Source: A37T11 sp964546645 (GTDB lineage: Bacteria; Bacteroidota; Bacteroidia; Sphingobacteriales; Sphingobacteriaceae). Taken from it: a stretch of DNA of 64,000 bases. Positions within the stretch are counted from its first letter, which is position 1. Each line of letters starts with the position of its first letter. Location of the stretch: the NCBI GenBank assembly GCA_964546645.1, contig CAZJKM010000001.1, forward strand, positions 1-64,000, written 5' to 3'. Shown here piece after piece: positions 25,380-34,154 of the stretch. The notes beneath the pieces were generated by a model that did no database searches, was not told the DNA's origin, and saw only the letters and a program-made list of their open reading frames with translations. The position numbers were made by a program, and so were the translations under genes.

Positions 25380-26435
25380 ATGAGCACATTTTCAGTAAGA
25401 GCTTTCGGAACGGAATCCCCCGAAGCAGATTTAAAACAGATGAACATCGGACGCAGAGAAGTAACTGCAAAGGATGTAGAGATTGATATTTTATATTGCG
25501 GTGTTTGTCATTCTGATTTACATACGGCCCGAAATGAGTGGCATGGTACTGTTTACCCCAACGTTCCGGGTCACGAAATTGTCGGGCGCATTACAAAAAC
25601 CGGCAGGGATGTTACTAAATTCAAGATAGGCGAGTTGGCTGCTGTCGGATGTATGGTAGGTAGCTGCCGGGAATGTGAACAATGCAGGCAGGGAAGTGAA
25701 CAATATTGTGAAAAAGGAAATATCCAAACATATAACGGACATGATAAACATCTGAACCAGCAGACCTTTGGCGGTTATTCAGAGCGCGTGGTTGTGGACG
25801 AGGATTTCGTTTTGCGGGTACCCGATCACCTGGATTTAGCTGCGACGGCTCCGTTACTCTGTGCAGGCGTAACTACCTGGTCACCCCTGATGCACTGGGG
25901 TGTTGGTCCTGGTAGTAAAGTAGGTATTGTCGGTATTGGAGGTTTGGGGCACATGGGCGTGAAACTGGCAAAAGCAATGGGAGCTTACGTGGTGGTCATT
26001 ACCACTTCGCCATCAAAGGCAGAAGATGCCAGACGTTTGGGAGCAGATGAAGTTATTTATTCAAAAGACGAAGAACAAATGAAAAAGAACGCCAATACCC
26101 TGCACTTCATTTTGGACTGTGTTTCAGCTCAACATGATGTCAACGCATATCTGAAATTATTGAAAGTGGACGGGACATTGGCATTGGTAGGTGCACCGGA
26201 ACATCCGCTGCCCATTGCACCGTTCAGCCTGATCCCAGCCCGTAAGAGCTTTGCCGGCTCCACTATCGGAAGTATTGCCGAAACGCAGGAAATGTTAGAC
26301 TTCTGTGGTGAACACAACATTACGGCAGATATCGAACTTATCAACATACAAGATATTAACAAGGCTTACGAACGGCTGTTAAACGGCGATGTAAAATATC
26401 GCTTTGTAATTGATATGGCCAGTCTGAAAAATTAA
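25380..26435 (+). CDS. Zinc-dependent NAD(P) alcohol dehydrogenase (YahK/cinnamyl-alcohol type)
   Basis: 351 residues of the medium-chain dehydrogenase family. Catalytic zinc ligands are in CGVCHSDLH and PGHEIVG; the structural zinc site is the four-Cys block GSCRECEQCRQGSEQYC (about 98-112). The Rossmann motif GIGGLGHMG follows at about 180. It reduces aldehydes to alcohols, usually with NADPH in the YahK branch, in the cytosol. It is monocistronic, with the IS256 relic upstream. No clear promoter was recognised. Confidence 0.9.
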   Translation: MSTFSVRAFGTESPEADLKQMNIGRREVTAKDVEIDILYCGVCHSDLHTARNEWHGTVYPNVPGHEIVGRITKTGRDVTKFKIGELAAVGCMVGSCRECEQCRQGSEQYCEKGNIQTYNGHDKHLNQQTFGGYSERVVVDEDFVLRVPDHLDLAATAPLLCAGVTTWSPLMHWGVGPGSKVGIVGIGGLGHMGVKLAKAMGAYVVVITTSPSKAEDARRLGADEVIYSKDEEQMKKNANTLHFILDCVSAQHDVNAYLKLLKVDGTLALVGAPEHPLPIAPFSLIPARKSFAGSTIGSIAETQEMLDFCGEHNITADIELINIQDINKAYERLLNGDVKYRFVIDMASLKN

Positions 26436-26488
26436 ATGATGGAGTACGAAGGAGTGTCTGTTTGTCATTCACATGTGACAGAGTTTGG

Positions 26489-26520
26489 TTGGTATTATAG
26501 GGATATAATCCCTATTTTTG
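26489..26520 (+). promoter_or_regulatory. Promoter of the DsbD-domain gene
   Basis: TTG at 26489 and exact TATTTTTG at 26513-26520 with a 21-bp spacer. The spacer contains the palindrome AGGGATATAATCCCT, which could be an operator. The leader to the ATG is about 50 bp. Confidence 0.7.
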
Positions 26521-26572
26521 ACAGAGCATTGCCTGCCGGTACACATCGGCTGGTATTAACTTAAATACAATT

Positions 26573-27031
26573 ATGAGAAAAAGCAGCATATTATTACTGC
26601 TCTTGGTAACAGCAACCCTAATGAGTGCCGGTGCGCAGATTGTACGGCCGGTTAAATGGACTTTCAGTTCTAAAAAAGTGAAAGATGATGTATATGAAGT
26701 ACATATGACCGCTAATATACAAAATGGCTGGACGATCTATTCGCAGACAACCCCCAGTGGCGGGCCACTTCCTACCACTATTAAATTTGCCAAAAACCCG
26801 GAAGTTCTGGTAGGTGGGAATGTAAAGGAAGTGGGTGAACTGAAAAAGAAGCACGAAGATGTGTTTGGCGTGGATGTGCATTATTTTTCAGGAAAAGTGA
26901 ATTTTGTGCAATTGGTGAAATTGAAAAACAAGAAATCCACTAAATTGTCCGGAACAGTTGAATTTATGGCGTGTGACGATCAGCAATGTCTTCCACCTGA
27001 AGAGATTGAATTTACAGTGAATTTGCAATAG
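26573..27031 (+). CDS. Exported single-domain DsbD-alpha-like protein
   Basis: 152 residues: a signal peptide ending near SAGAQ, then one immunoglobulin-like domain equal to the N-terminal (alpha) domain of protein-disulfide reductase DsbD. The pair of Cys in FMACDDQQCLPPEEIEF is the redox couple of that domain. The membrane beta and thioredoxin gamma domains are absent, so the protein would need an outside electron donor or serve another periplasmic thiol function. It ends 10 bp from the convergent M28 peptidase gene. Confidence 0.8.
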   Translation: MRKSSILLLLLVTATLMSAGAQIVRPVKWTFSSKKVKDDVYEVHMTANIQNGWTIYSQTTPSGGPLPTTIKFAKNPEVLVGGNVKEVGELKKKHEDVFGVDVHYFSGKVNFVQLVKLKNKKSTKLSGTVEFMACDDQQCLPPEEIEFTVNLQ

Positions 27032-27041
27032 CCACACCGGT

Positions 27042-28682
27042 TCAGCGTTTTTCTCCGATTTCTTTAAACTCAGAACCGGCTTTCCAGACCGGAAAAGAGC
27101 GTTCACGGCTCAGTCGGTACCCTACGTCGAACAACAGTTGAATGTCCTCTATCATGCCATCCAGTTGCCATGCATCGCTGAATTCATCCTTTGGGTGATG
27201 GTAGATGGATGCAAACCGGTCTCTGGCAGCCTTTGTTTCCGTACTGTCCTTTCCGGTAAGCATCCGGCCGCTGCCCATATAGAGTGCAGGGACTCCCGCT
27301 TTGGCGAAGTTAAAATGATCTGAGCGGTAAAAGCCGCCGGAGGATGGGTTGGCTGGCGCACTGACCGTTCGTCCCTGCCGTCCGGCCGCATACGCCACAT
27401 AGTCATCCAATTCTGACTGCCCGATACCGACAATCGTCACGTCGGTGGTTCTGCCGGCGGGGCTCAGGGCATCAATGTTGATATTGGCTGCCGTCTTTGC
27501 AAGAGGGTAAACCGGATGGGCGGCGTACCATTTGGACCCCAGCAATCCTTCTTCCTCCGCTGTTACGGCCAGAAACAGGATGGATCGCTCCGGAGGTATC
27601 GGAGCAGCTTTAAATGCTTTGGCAATTTCAAAAAGGGCGGCGAGGCCGCTGGCATTATCCAGCGCACCGTTATAGATGGAATCGCTGTCCACCGGTTCAC
27701 CGATACCAAGATGGTCCCAGTGGGCCGTATAAATAATATATTCATCCGGTCGTTTGCTCCCTTTTATCTGTGCCAGCACATTATTTGATGCGGATTCTCG
27801 AAAGGTATTCTGTATACTTACGGAAGTATGCGCCTTAAGGCTGACCGCTTTGAAGCCCGACTTTTTTGCTGTTTCAGGAAGCGAGTCGGGCACACCCGCA
27901 AGCTCAAATAATTTCCGGGCAGACGCTGCTGTCAGCCAGCCTTCAAACGTACACCGGGAGACTCCCTTGTCATCACTTTGCAGGTCAAGCTGCGGCCCGC
28001 TCCAGCCACTGCGTACGACATTCCAGCCATAGCTGGCCGGTCCCGTATCATGTATAATCAGTACGCCATCAGCTCCCTGACGGGCCGCTTCCTCGTATTT
28101 GTACGTCCACCGGCCGTAATAGGTCATGGTATCACCTTTGAAAAGGCTTTTGTCGTAATAGCCCGGGTCGTTGACCATCACCACTACGGTTTTTCCCCTC
28201 ACATCCACTCCGGCGTAGTCATTCCAGCCATACTCCGGTGCGACAATCCCGAACCCGGCGAAAACCAGTTCGGTAGCCTCCACACGGATGTCCGTCTCCT
28301 GCCTCATACTGCCGATGACAAAATCGTCCAGGTAACGCAATGTCACCCGTTTATCCGTTCCCTGCAGGATCAGTTCCCCCGCCGGCCGGGAAGTGACTTC
28401 CACCATGGGTACTTCCTGGAAAAAACTACCTGCATTGCCGGGGAGCAGACCGAGGCGGGAGAATTCATCGCGTAAGTAATTCACGGTTTTGTCATCTCCC
28501 CGCGTAAACGGCTTCCGGCCTTCGAACTCATCTGCCGAAAGTGTCCTGACATAACGGGCAAAACTACTGTCAGTAATAGCTGCCAGCGCAATAGAATCAG
28601 CCTGGGGTATTTTTTCAACATGACCGGTGCAGGCTGCATGGCAGGCAACAATGGCCGGTATCAGATAACGGAATAGTCTCAT
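27042..28682 (-). CDS. M28-family metallopeptidase lipoprotein
   Basis: 546 residues from the ATG at 28682, where a lipoprotein signal peptide (lipobox HAAC) begins. A PA-type domain lies in the middle, and the M28 core is in the C-terminal half. Zinc ligands and catalytic residues are seen in YTAHWDHLG, ALDNASG, TAEEEGLLGSK and NINIDAL, with a final His in YHHPKDEFSD. It removes amino acids from peptide N-termini at the outer membrane or in the periplasm. The frame stays open upstream to 29099 but that part overlaps the parC promoter and start and is not coding. Confidence 0.9.
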   Translation of the reverse strand: MRLFRYLIPAIVACHAACTGHVEKIPQADSIALAAITDSSFARYVRTLSADEFEGRKPFTRGDDKTVNYLRDEFSRLGLLPGNAGSFFQEVPMVEVTSRPAGELILQGTDKRVTLRYLDDFVIGSMRQETDIRVEATELVFAGFGIVAPEYGWNDYAGVDVRGKTVVVMVNDPGYYDKSLFKGDTMTYYGRWTYKYEEAARQGADGVLIIHDTGPASYGWNVVRSGWSGPQLDLQSDDKGVSRCTFEGWLTAASARKLFELAGVPDSLPETAKKSGFKAVSLKAHTSVSIQNTFRESASNNVLAQIKGSKRPDEYIIYTAHWDHLGIGEPVDSDSIYNGALDNASGLAALFEIAKAFKAAPIPPERSILFLAVTAEEEGLLGSKWYAAHPVYPLAKTAANINIDALSPAGRTTDVTIVGIGQSELDDYVAYAAGRQGRTVSAPANPSSGGFYRSDHFNFAKAGVPALYMGSGRMLTGKDSTETKAARDRFASIYHHPKDEFSDAWQLDGMIEDIQLLFDVGYRLSRERSFPVWKAGSEFKEIGEKR

Positions 28683-28698
28683 AGCTAAAAATAATATC

Positions 28699-28729
28699 CA
28701 AACATAGTGGATTTTACGGTGACCGGCAA
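28699..28729 (-). promoter_or_regulatory. Promoter of the M28 peptidase gene
   Basis: On the minus strand TTG, 20-bp spacer, TATGTTTG (exact TAnnTTTG), 16 bp before the ATG. Two good boxes at the preferred spacing. Confidence 0.75.
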
Positions 28730-28742
28730 CTGAAAAACGGGA

Positions 28743-28750
28743 TACTTTTG
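28743..28750 (+). promoter_or_regulatory. -7 box of parC
   Basis: Exact TACTTTTG 31 bp before the parC ATG, divergent from the M28 promoter. No clear TTG at the -33 position. Confidence 0.55.
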
Positions 28751-28781
28751 TATTTTTACGCGACTTTCGACAAATGTAGCT

Positions 28782-31493
28782 ATGAGTGAAGATACCAAGG
28801 ACCCCGAAAACAACATGCCGGAACCGCACGTGAATGGTGAGCAGCAGAACACGCAGACCATCCCACTGTCGGGGCTGTATGAGAACTGGTTTCTGGATTA
28901 TGCATCTTACGTCATACTCGACCGGGCGGTCCCCCATATCAATGATGGCCTTAAGCCCGTACAGCGGCGTATCCTGCATTCGCTGAAGGAGATGGACGAC
29001 GGACGTTTCAATAAGGTGGCGAACGTGATCGGGAATACCATGAAGTATCACCCACACGGGGATGCTTCTATTGGGGATGCCATGGTACAAATTGGGCAAA
29101 AGGACCTGCTGATCGACCGCCAGGGTAACTGGGGTGATCCGATCACGGGTGATTCATCCGCTGCGCCGCGGTATATTGAAGGGCGCCTTTCTAAGTTTGC
29201 CAACGAGGTGGTGTTCAATCCGGATACGACCGAGTGGCAGCTCAGCTACGATGGCCGGAACCGTGAGCCGGTCACCCTGCCGGTGAAATTCCCGCTGCTC
29301 CTTGCCCAGGGGGCAGAAGGTATTGCCGTAGGCCTGGCAACGAAGATCATGCCCCATAATTTCATCGAATTAATGGATGCTTCCATCGGTGTCCTGCGTG
29401 GTGAGCGACCCAACCTGCTGCCGGACTTTCCTACGGGTGGCCAGGCCGACTGCTCCGCGTATAATGAAGGGCAAAGGGGTGGTAAAATACGGGTGCGCGC
29501 AAAGATTGAAGAACGGGATAAAAAGACACTTGCTATTACCGAGATCCCATATGGTACAACTACTATCGGGCTGATTGACAGTGTAGTGTCTGCCAATGAA
29601 AAGGGAAAGATCAAGATCAAGAAAATAGAGGACAATACCGCCCAAAACGTAGAGGTTATCGTGCACCTGGCTCCCGGTATATCACCGGATGTGACCATTG
29701 ATGCGTTGTATGCCTTTACGGACTGTGAAGTCTCTATATCGCCTAATACCTGTGTGATCAGGAATGACAAGCCGCATTTCATGAGTGTAAATGACGTGCT
29801 TACTGAAAATACCAAGTATACCCGCAACCTGCTGAAGCAGGAGTTGGAGATCCGCCTGAAGGAGCTGATGGAGAAAATATTCTTCAGTTCGCTGTTGAAG
29901 ATCTTTATTCAGGAAGGTATGTATAAGCATCCTGAATATGAAAATGCCGGCACGTTTGAATCAGTTGCAGAGGTGCTGAACCGTTTATTCGAGCCGTTTT
30001 TTTCGCAATTTTACCGGGAGATCCTTCCGGACGATTATAAGAAACTGATCGACAAACCAATGAGTAGTATCACTCGCTTCGACGTAAAGAAAGCGGATGA
30101 GCAGATGAAGGCAATCGAAGCGGAGATCAAGGAGGTGAAGCACCTCCTCCGGCATCTGACGGATTACGCCATTGCGTGGTTTGAACGGCTGAAGGAAAAA
30201 TTCGGCAAGGGACGGGAACGCCGTACCGAACTGCGGATGTTTGATAAAGTGGCAGCTGCACAGGTAGCGCTGGCCAATGTGAAATTGTACGTGAACCGGG
30301 CTGACGGTTTTATTGGTTCCGGACTGAAGAAGGACGAATACGTCGGTGATTGCTCGGACCTGGATGAGATCATTGTATTCCGTGAGGATGGCCAGTTCGT
30401 CGTCACCAAAATGCAGGATAAAGTATTTGTAGGGAAGGATATTATCCACGTGGCTGTTTTCAGGAAGGGGGATGAGCGCACGGTATACAATCTGGTTTAC
30501 CGGGATGCAAGAAGTGGCGTATCCTATGTAAAGCGGTTCTCGGTACTGGGCGTTACACGTGATAAGGAATACGACCTGACCAAAGGCAGCAAAGGATCCA
30601 AAGTGCTGTATTTTACGGCTAACCCGAACGGTGAAGCCGAAGTCGTCAATATACAGCTGCGTGCGCATTCCAAGCTGCGCAAGCTGCAGTTTGATATGGA
30701 TCTGGCGGAAGTAGCTATTAAAGGCCGTTCCTCGCAGGGGAATATTGTCACTAAATATCCTATCAAGCGCATTGTGCTTAAGTCAAAAGGTGTATCCACA
30801 CTTGCCGGACGGAAAATCTGGTTTGATGATGTGCTCAGGCGGCTCAATGCCGACGGACGCGGAAAATTCCTGGGAGAGTTTGACGGAGAAGATAAGATAC
30901 TCGTGGTGTTGGCGAACGGCCATTATGAACTCACCTCATTTGATCTGAGCAATCATTTCGACGACCATATGATCCGTATTGAAAAGTACGATCCGGAGCG
31001 GGTGTACACCGCTGTTCATGTGGATGGAAAATCGGGTAATTATTATGTGAAGCGGTTTGTGTTTGAACTGACACCGGTTGGTAAGCAGACGCCGCTGATC
31101 ACTGAGGAGGCCGGGTCAAAACTGGTGCTGCTGACCCATGCTGTGGAGCCGCTTGTTAAGCTGGATATCCTGAAAGGGAAAAGCCAGACACCGGAATCCC
31201 TGGAACTGAACCTGGCAACAGTAATCGATGTAAAAGGGATGAAGGCGCAGGGCAACAAACTGAGTCAGCATACTGTGCAGAGCGTTGCCTTCCTGACAGC
31301 AGAGGAGGATCCGCAGGAAGCGGAAGCACAAGCCGTCGTGCCGGCAGACGATGATCCGGCAGACACAGTGCCTGATGCACCATCACCGGTAGCGGAGCCA
31401 ACGGCAGAACCACCCCAAAAGAAGGTGGATTTTGAGATCACCAATCCGGATGATATCGATATGGACGACAACGGGCAACTGGGCCTGTTCTGA
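28782..31493 (+). CDS. parC: DNA topoisomerase IV subunit A (ParC/GyrA family)
   Basis: 903 residues. The type IIA breakage-rejoining core is complete: DGLKPVQRRILHSL, KYHPHGDASIGDAMV and the active-site Tyr in SSAAPRYIEGRLSK. A coiled coil and the C-terminal beta-pinwheel follow, then an acidic tail of about 60 residues (PAPSPV/AEPTAEPP type). The pinwheel lacks the GyrA box typical of true gyrase, so ParC is preferred. It cuts both DNA strands to unlink daughter chromosomes together with ParE. parE is not in the window. Confidence 0.88.
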   Translation: MSEDTKDPENNMPEPHVNGEQQNTQTIPLSGLYENWFLDYASYVILDRAVPHINDGLKPVQRRILHSLKEMDDGRFNKVANVIGNTMKYHPHGDASIGDAMVQIGQKDLLIDRQGNWGDPITGDSSAAPRYIEGRLSKFANEVVFNPDTTEWQLSYDGRNREPVTLPVKFPLLLAQGAEGIAVGLATKIMPHNFIELMDASIGVLRGERPNLLPDFPTGGQADCSAYNEGQRGGKIRVRAKIEERDKKTLAITEIPYGTTTIGLIDSVVSANEKGKIKIKKIEDNTAQNVEVIVHLAPGISPDVTIDALYAFTDCEVSISPNTCVIRNDKPHFMSVNDVLTENTKYTRNLLKQELEIRLKELMEKIFFSSLLKIFIQEGMYKHPEYENAGTFESVAEVLNRLFEPFFSQFYREILPDDYKKLIDKPMSSITRFDVKKADEQMKAIEAEIKEVKHLLRHLTDYAIAWFERLKEKFGKGRERRTELRMFDKVAAAQVALANVKLYVNRADGFIGSGLKKDEYVGDCSDLDEIIVFREDGQFVVTKMQDKVFVGKDIIHVAVFRKGDERTVYNLVYRDARSGVSYVKRFSVLGVTRDKEYDLTKGSKGSKVLYFTANPNGEAEVVNIQLRAHSKLRKLQFDMDLAEVAIKGRSSQGNIVTKYPIKRIVLKSKGVSTLAGRKIWFDDVLRRLNADGRGKFLGEFDGEDKILVVLANGHYELTSFDLSNHFDDHMIRIEKYDPERVYTAVHVDGKSGNYYVKRFVFELTPVGKQTPLITEEAGSKLVLLTHAVEPLVKLDILKGKSQTPESLELNLATVIDVKGMKAQGNKLSQHTVQSVAFLTAEEDPQEAEAQAVVPADDDPADTVPDAPSPVAEPTAEPPQKKVDFEITNPDDIDMDDNGQLGLF

Positions 31494-31597
31494 CCCTGTT
31501 GTTAGTGTGTTTACATTCAAATTTTCTGAAACAATCATAACAAACAGTTGTTAAACCCATAATGATTTTAAATGGGAATACTAGAATGAGGAATTTT

Positions 31598-31786
31598 ATG
31601 AAAACGTTAAGTTTGTTATGCAGTACATTTGCTTTTGCCGCTGTAGTAGCCTGCGGCGGGCCGTCTGATCGTACGAATCGCACGGATACCCTCCAACATG
31701 ATCACGACCGTACTATTTATACGGATACGCTGACGGATACTTCCATGAGGCTGATCGATACTACAGGGGTTGTACCGGTTCCGTAA
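31598..31786 (+). CDS. Small lipoprotein
   Basis: 62 residues starting at the ATG at 31598, which has GAGGA 5 bp upstream. A lipoprotein signal peptide (CSTFAFAAVVAC, acylated Cys at 19) leads into a short hydrophilic Asp/Thr-rich tail (TDTLQHDHDRTIYTDTLTDT). Such tiny lipoproteins are common in Bacteroidota and have no known function. An upstream in-frame ATG at 31562 is less likely. The 104 bp before it show no promoter I can call. Confidence 0.65.
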   Translation: MKTLSLLCSTFAFAAVVACGGPSDRTNRTDTLQHDHDRTIYTDTLTDTSMRLIDTTGVVPVP

Positions 31787-31822
31787 ATACGCTATATTCG
31801 CCTGACCGTTATATCAGATAAC

Positions 31823-32464
31823 ATGAATTGGGCGATTGAACAGCAGGACCTGATTGGTATCGCCATCGGGTTGCTCTGCGGAAGTATGATAGGTCTTGAG
31901 CGTGAATATAACAATAAATCAGCCGGCTTCAGAACGATCGTACTGATTTGTTTGGGTTCTACCATATTTACCATTGTTTCTTCGCATGGTATGGGCAGTG
32001 ATGACCGTATAGCTGCCAACATCATTACAGGAATAGGTTTTATTGGTGCCGGTGTTATATTTAAAGACAGGTTGTCTGTGCTGGGGCTTACCACGGCGGC
32101 GGTCATCTGGACTGTAGCCGGTATTGGTATGCTGGCCGGTATAGGCAGCCATGCTTTGGCCCTTGTAGTTACGATGGTTGCACTGGTCGTACTCGCCGTA
32201 TTTCATCGCGTTGAAGGGTTGCTGGAAAAGCTGCATGTTTCAAAGCTGGCTCACATCCACTTTAGCGGGGTCGACCTTTTACAACTGCATGAAGTGGAAA
32301 ATGCCTTTCGTGCAGACCACGTAAAGTTCCGGCGAAAAGCGGTTGGTAAACGACATGGAAAGCTGTTCGCAATTCTGGAAATCACAGGGAACAAAGCCCG
32401 GGTGGCAAAGGCAAATGAAGTACTCGTCAGAATGGCCTTTATCGAAGAATTCTATTACAATTGA
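31823..32464 (+). CDS. MgtC/SapB-family membrane protein
   Basis: 213 residues. Four to five N-terminal membrane helices contain the MgtC hallmarks: GLLCGSMIGLEREYNNKSAGFRT and GIGFIGAGVIFK, then LTTAAVIWTVAGIGMLAGIG. A soluble C-terminal ACT-like domain follows. MgtC proteins restrain the F1Fo ATPase or help survival in low magnesium in pathogens; in environmental bacteria the role is unclear. The gene follows the small lipoprotein by 36 bp. Confidence 0.85.
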   Translation: MNWAIEQQDLIGIAIGLLCGSMIGLEREYNNKSAGFRTIVLICLGSTIFTIVSSHGMGSDDRIAANIITGIGFIGAGVIFKDRLSVLGLTTAAVIWTVAGIGMLAGIGSHALALVVTMVALVVLAVFHRVEGLLEKLHVSKLAHIHFSGVDLLQLHEVENAFRADHVKFRRKAVGKRHGKLFAILEITGNKARVAKANEVLVRMAFIEEFYYN

Positions 32465-32498
32465 ATTTCCTGCAACTGAATTTCCTTGCCTGCTTTTT

Positions 32499-33020
32499 TT
32501 ACCTATTGTAAGCTGTCAGGAACTTCTGTAGTTTGGGCCGGATGACCGCGGCGCAATACGGCTGCCCCGGGTTCCGGGTAAAATAATTGTGATGGTAATC
32601 CTCCGCTTCGTAAAACGGGGTGTCCGGGGAAACTTCCGTTACGATAGCACTGTCATATACTCCTTCTTCGGTCAGTGTCCGGATCATCTCCCTGGCAGCC
32701 GCTTCCTGTTGGTCGTCATGGTAAAAAATAACCGACCGGTATTGAGTGCCCACATCATTCCCCTGCCTGTGGAGGGTGGTGGGGTCATGTGTTTTGAAAA
32801 ATACCTTCAGCAGTTCATTGTAATCCGTTTCTGCCGGGTCATATTCAACCTGTATGACCTCTGCATGACCCGTAGCACCGCTGCAAACCTGTTCATAGGT
32901 AGGATTTGGTCGCTGGCCGCCCATGTAACCCGGCTTTACGCTTTTTACACCCTTTACCTGCTGGAAAATAACCTCCGTACACCAGAAACACCCGCCGCCG
33001 AAGGTGGCTGACTTATTCAT
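32499..33020 (-). CDS. msrA: Peptide-methionine (S)-S-oxide reductase MsrA
   Basis: 173 residues. The catalytic Cys is in FGGGCFWCTEVIF at the very N-terminus; GYMGG, YEQVCSGATGHAEVIQVEYDP and the HDPTTLHRQGNDVGTQYRS block complete the MsrA fold. It repairs the S-epimer of oxidised methionine using thioredoxin. There is no signal peptide and no fused MsrB domain. It lies 21 bp downstream of the unknown lipoprotein gene on the same strand. Confidence 0.96.
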   Translation of the reverse strand: MNKSATFGGGCFWCTEVIFQQVKGVKSVKPGYMGGQRPNPTYEQVCSGATGHAEVIQVEYDPAETDYNELLKVFFKTHDPTTLHRQGNDVGTQYRSVIFYHDDQQEAAAREMIRTLTEEGVYDSAIVTEVSPDTPFYEAEDYHHNYFTRNPGQPYCAAVIRPKLQKFLTAYNR

Positions 33021-33041
33021 ATTTTTGTATTTTAGACCATC

Positions 33042-34097
33042 TTACTGATACTGTATGTAAATCGGTACCGGAGTTAAAGATACGATTTCTTCCGGTGAGA
33101 GCATGGTGTGCGGTGGGTTTTTGACATCATTCTTATAGAACAGTTTAAAGCCGGTGAATTGTACCGGTTCACGATAAACATAGCGCCGGTACGTATCTTT
33201 CTTCAGGGCGGGTGCTCCCCATCCATCCATATGGATGACTGTCTGGACTTCCGGGTGTAAACGGATACGCAGGTAATCCCTTACCATACCCTGCGTAAAA
33301 CGGTGTACGACCAGCACTTTGGGAGGGAGGTTATGATTCCGTACCAGCGCGGCCAGGTGGTCAGAAACGAAATTGATATCGTCTGCATGAAACCAACCGA
33401 TACGGCGTCCCGGCGGGCTGCCGTCTTTCATGGAAAACTCCGGGTCTATGCCGAGATGCACGTGCGGGAGCCGCAGGAATGTATCCAGGCGGGGCAATTC
33501 CTGTTCAAGCGTGCTTAATGCGACCTGTATATCCAGGAAAACCAGTGCATTGCGCTTTTCGGCGATTCGCAGTACCGAGTCGATCTGTGAAAACGGCATG
33601 CGTGCGCGGTACTTCGCATCGCGACCCGGTGCGCCCTGAGCCACGACGGCAATGTAGTGAAGGGCTGGTATCACGGCCCGGGAGCTGTCCGCCTGTTCCC
33701 AGCGGGCTACCTCCTGATCCAGCCGGGCCAGCATCTCATCCGGCGGCAATTCCCCCAGGATACCCATCTGCTTTGAATATAGATTACCGTAATAGGCCAC
33801 GATCCGTTTATGTGGGAGAATGGCCCCGGGTAATGGAAAGGGTTGTCCGTCTACCGGCCATCGTCCGGAGGTATCGTTGTTGGCCAGCGTGCGAAGCAGG
33901 ACTTCGTATTTTTCCCTGCCGTCTTCGTCCGGCTGCGTGGGCAGGGCTTCAACTGCCGGTTCTGTGGATGAGTCCTGCAGGGCATCTACATGCGTCACTC
34001 CCTGCCCCGATCCGTTGTTGCCACCCACGCAGGCCCCGGCTGCTATTCCAAAGAGTAAGATCGCTGTCCGAATGCCGTGTTTTCCTGTCATATTCAC
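33042..34097 (-). CDS. Uncharacterised lipoprotein with TIM-barrel-like pattern
   Basis: 351 residues with a lipoprotein signal peptide (FGIAAGAC). The alternating pattern (HKRIVAYYGNLYS, VIPALHYIAVVAQG, LVFLDIQVALSTLEQEL, VHLGIDPEFSMKDG, KVLVVHRFTQGMVRDY, VIHMDGWGAPALK) looks like a glycoside-hydrolase-type barrel, with Asp and Glu at strand ends (DPEF, DGWG). The ending TPVPIYIQYQ recurs in a widespread uncharacterised family. Family membership is my recollection; a hydrolase role is inference. It is divergent from the TonB-domain gene. Confidence 0.6.
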   Translation of the reverse strand: MNMTGKHGIRTAILLFGIAAGACVGGNNGSGQGVTHVDALQDSSTEPAVEALPTQPDEDGREKYEVLLRTLANNDTSGRWPVDGQPFPLPGAILPHKRIVAYYGNLYSKQMGILGELPPDEMLARLDQEVARWEQADSSRAVIPALHYIAVVAQGAPGRDAKYRARMPFSQIDSVLRIAEKRNALVFLDIQVALSTLEQELPRLDTFLRLPHVHLGIDPEFSMKDGSPPGRRIGWFHADDINFVSDHLAALVRNHNLPPKVLVVHRFTQGMVRDYLRIRLHPEVQTVIHMDGWGAPALKKDTYRRYVYREPVQFTGFKLFYKNDVKNPPHTMLSPEEIVSLTPVPIYIQYQ

Positions 34098-34154
34098 ACA
34101 AATAAAAGAAAATCCGTTAACTTTACGGCATCACCGTTATCGTTTACCCGACAA

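Noticed and set aside
28683..29099. N-terminal extension of the M28 peptidase frame
   Set aside because: It would cover the divergent promoters and the start of parC, while a lipoprotein signal peptide begins at 28682.
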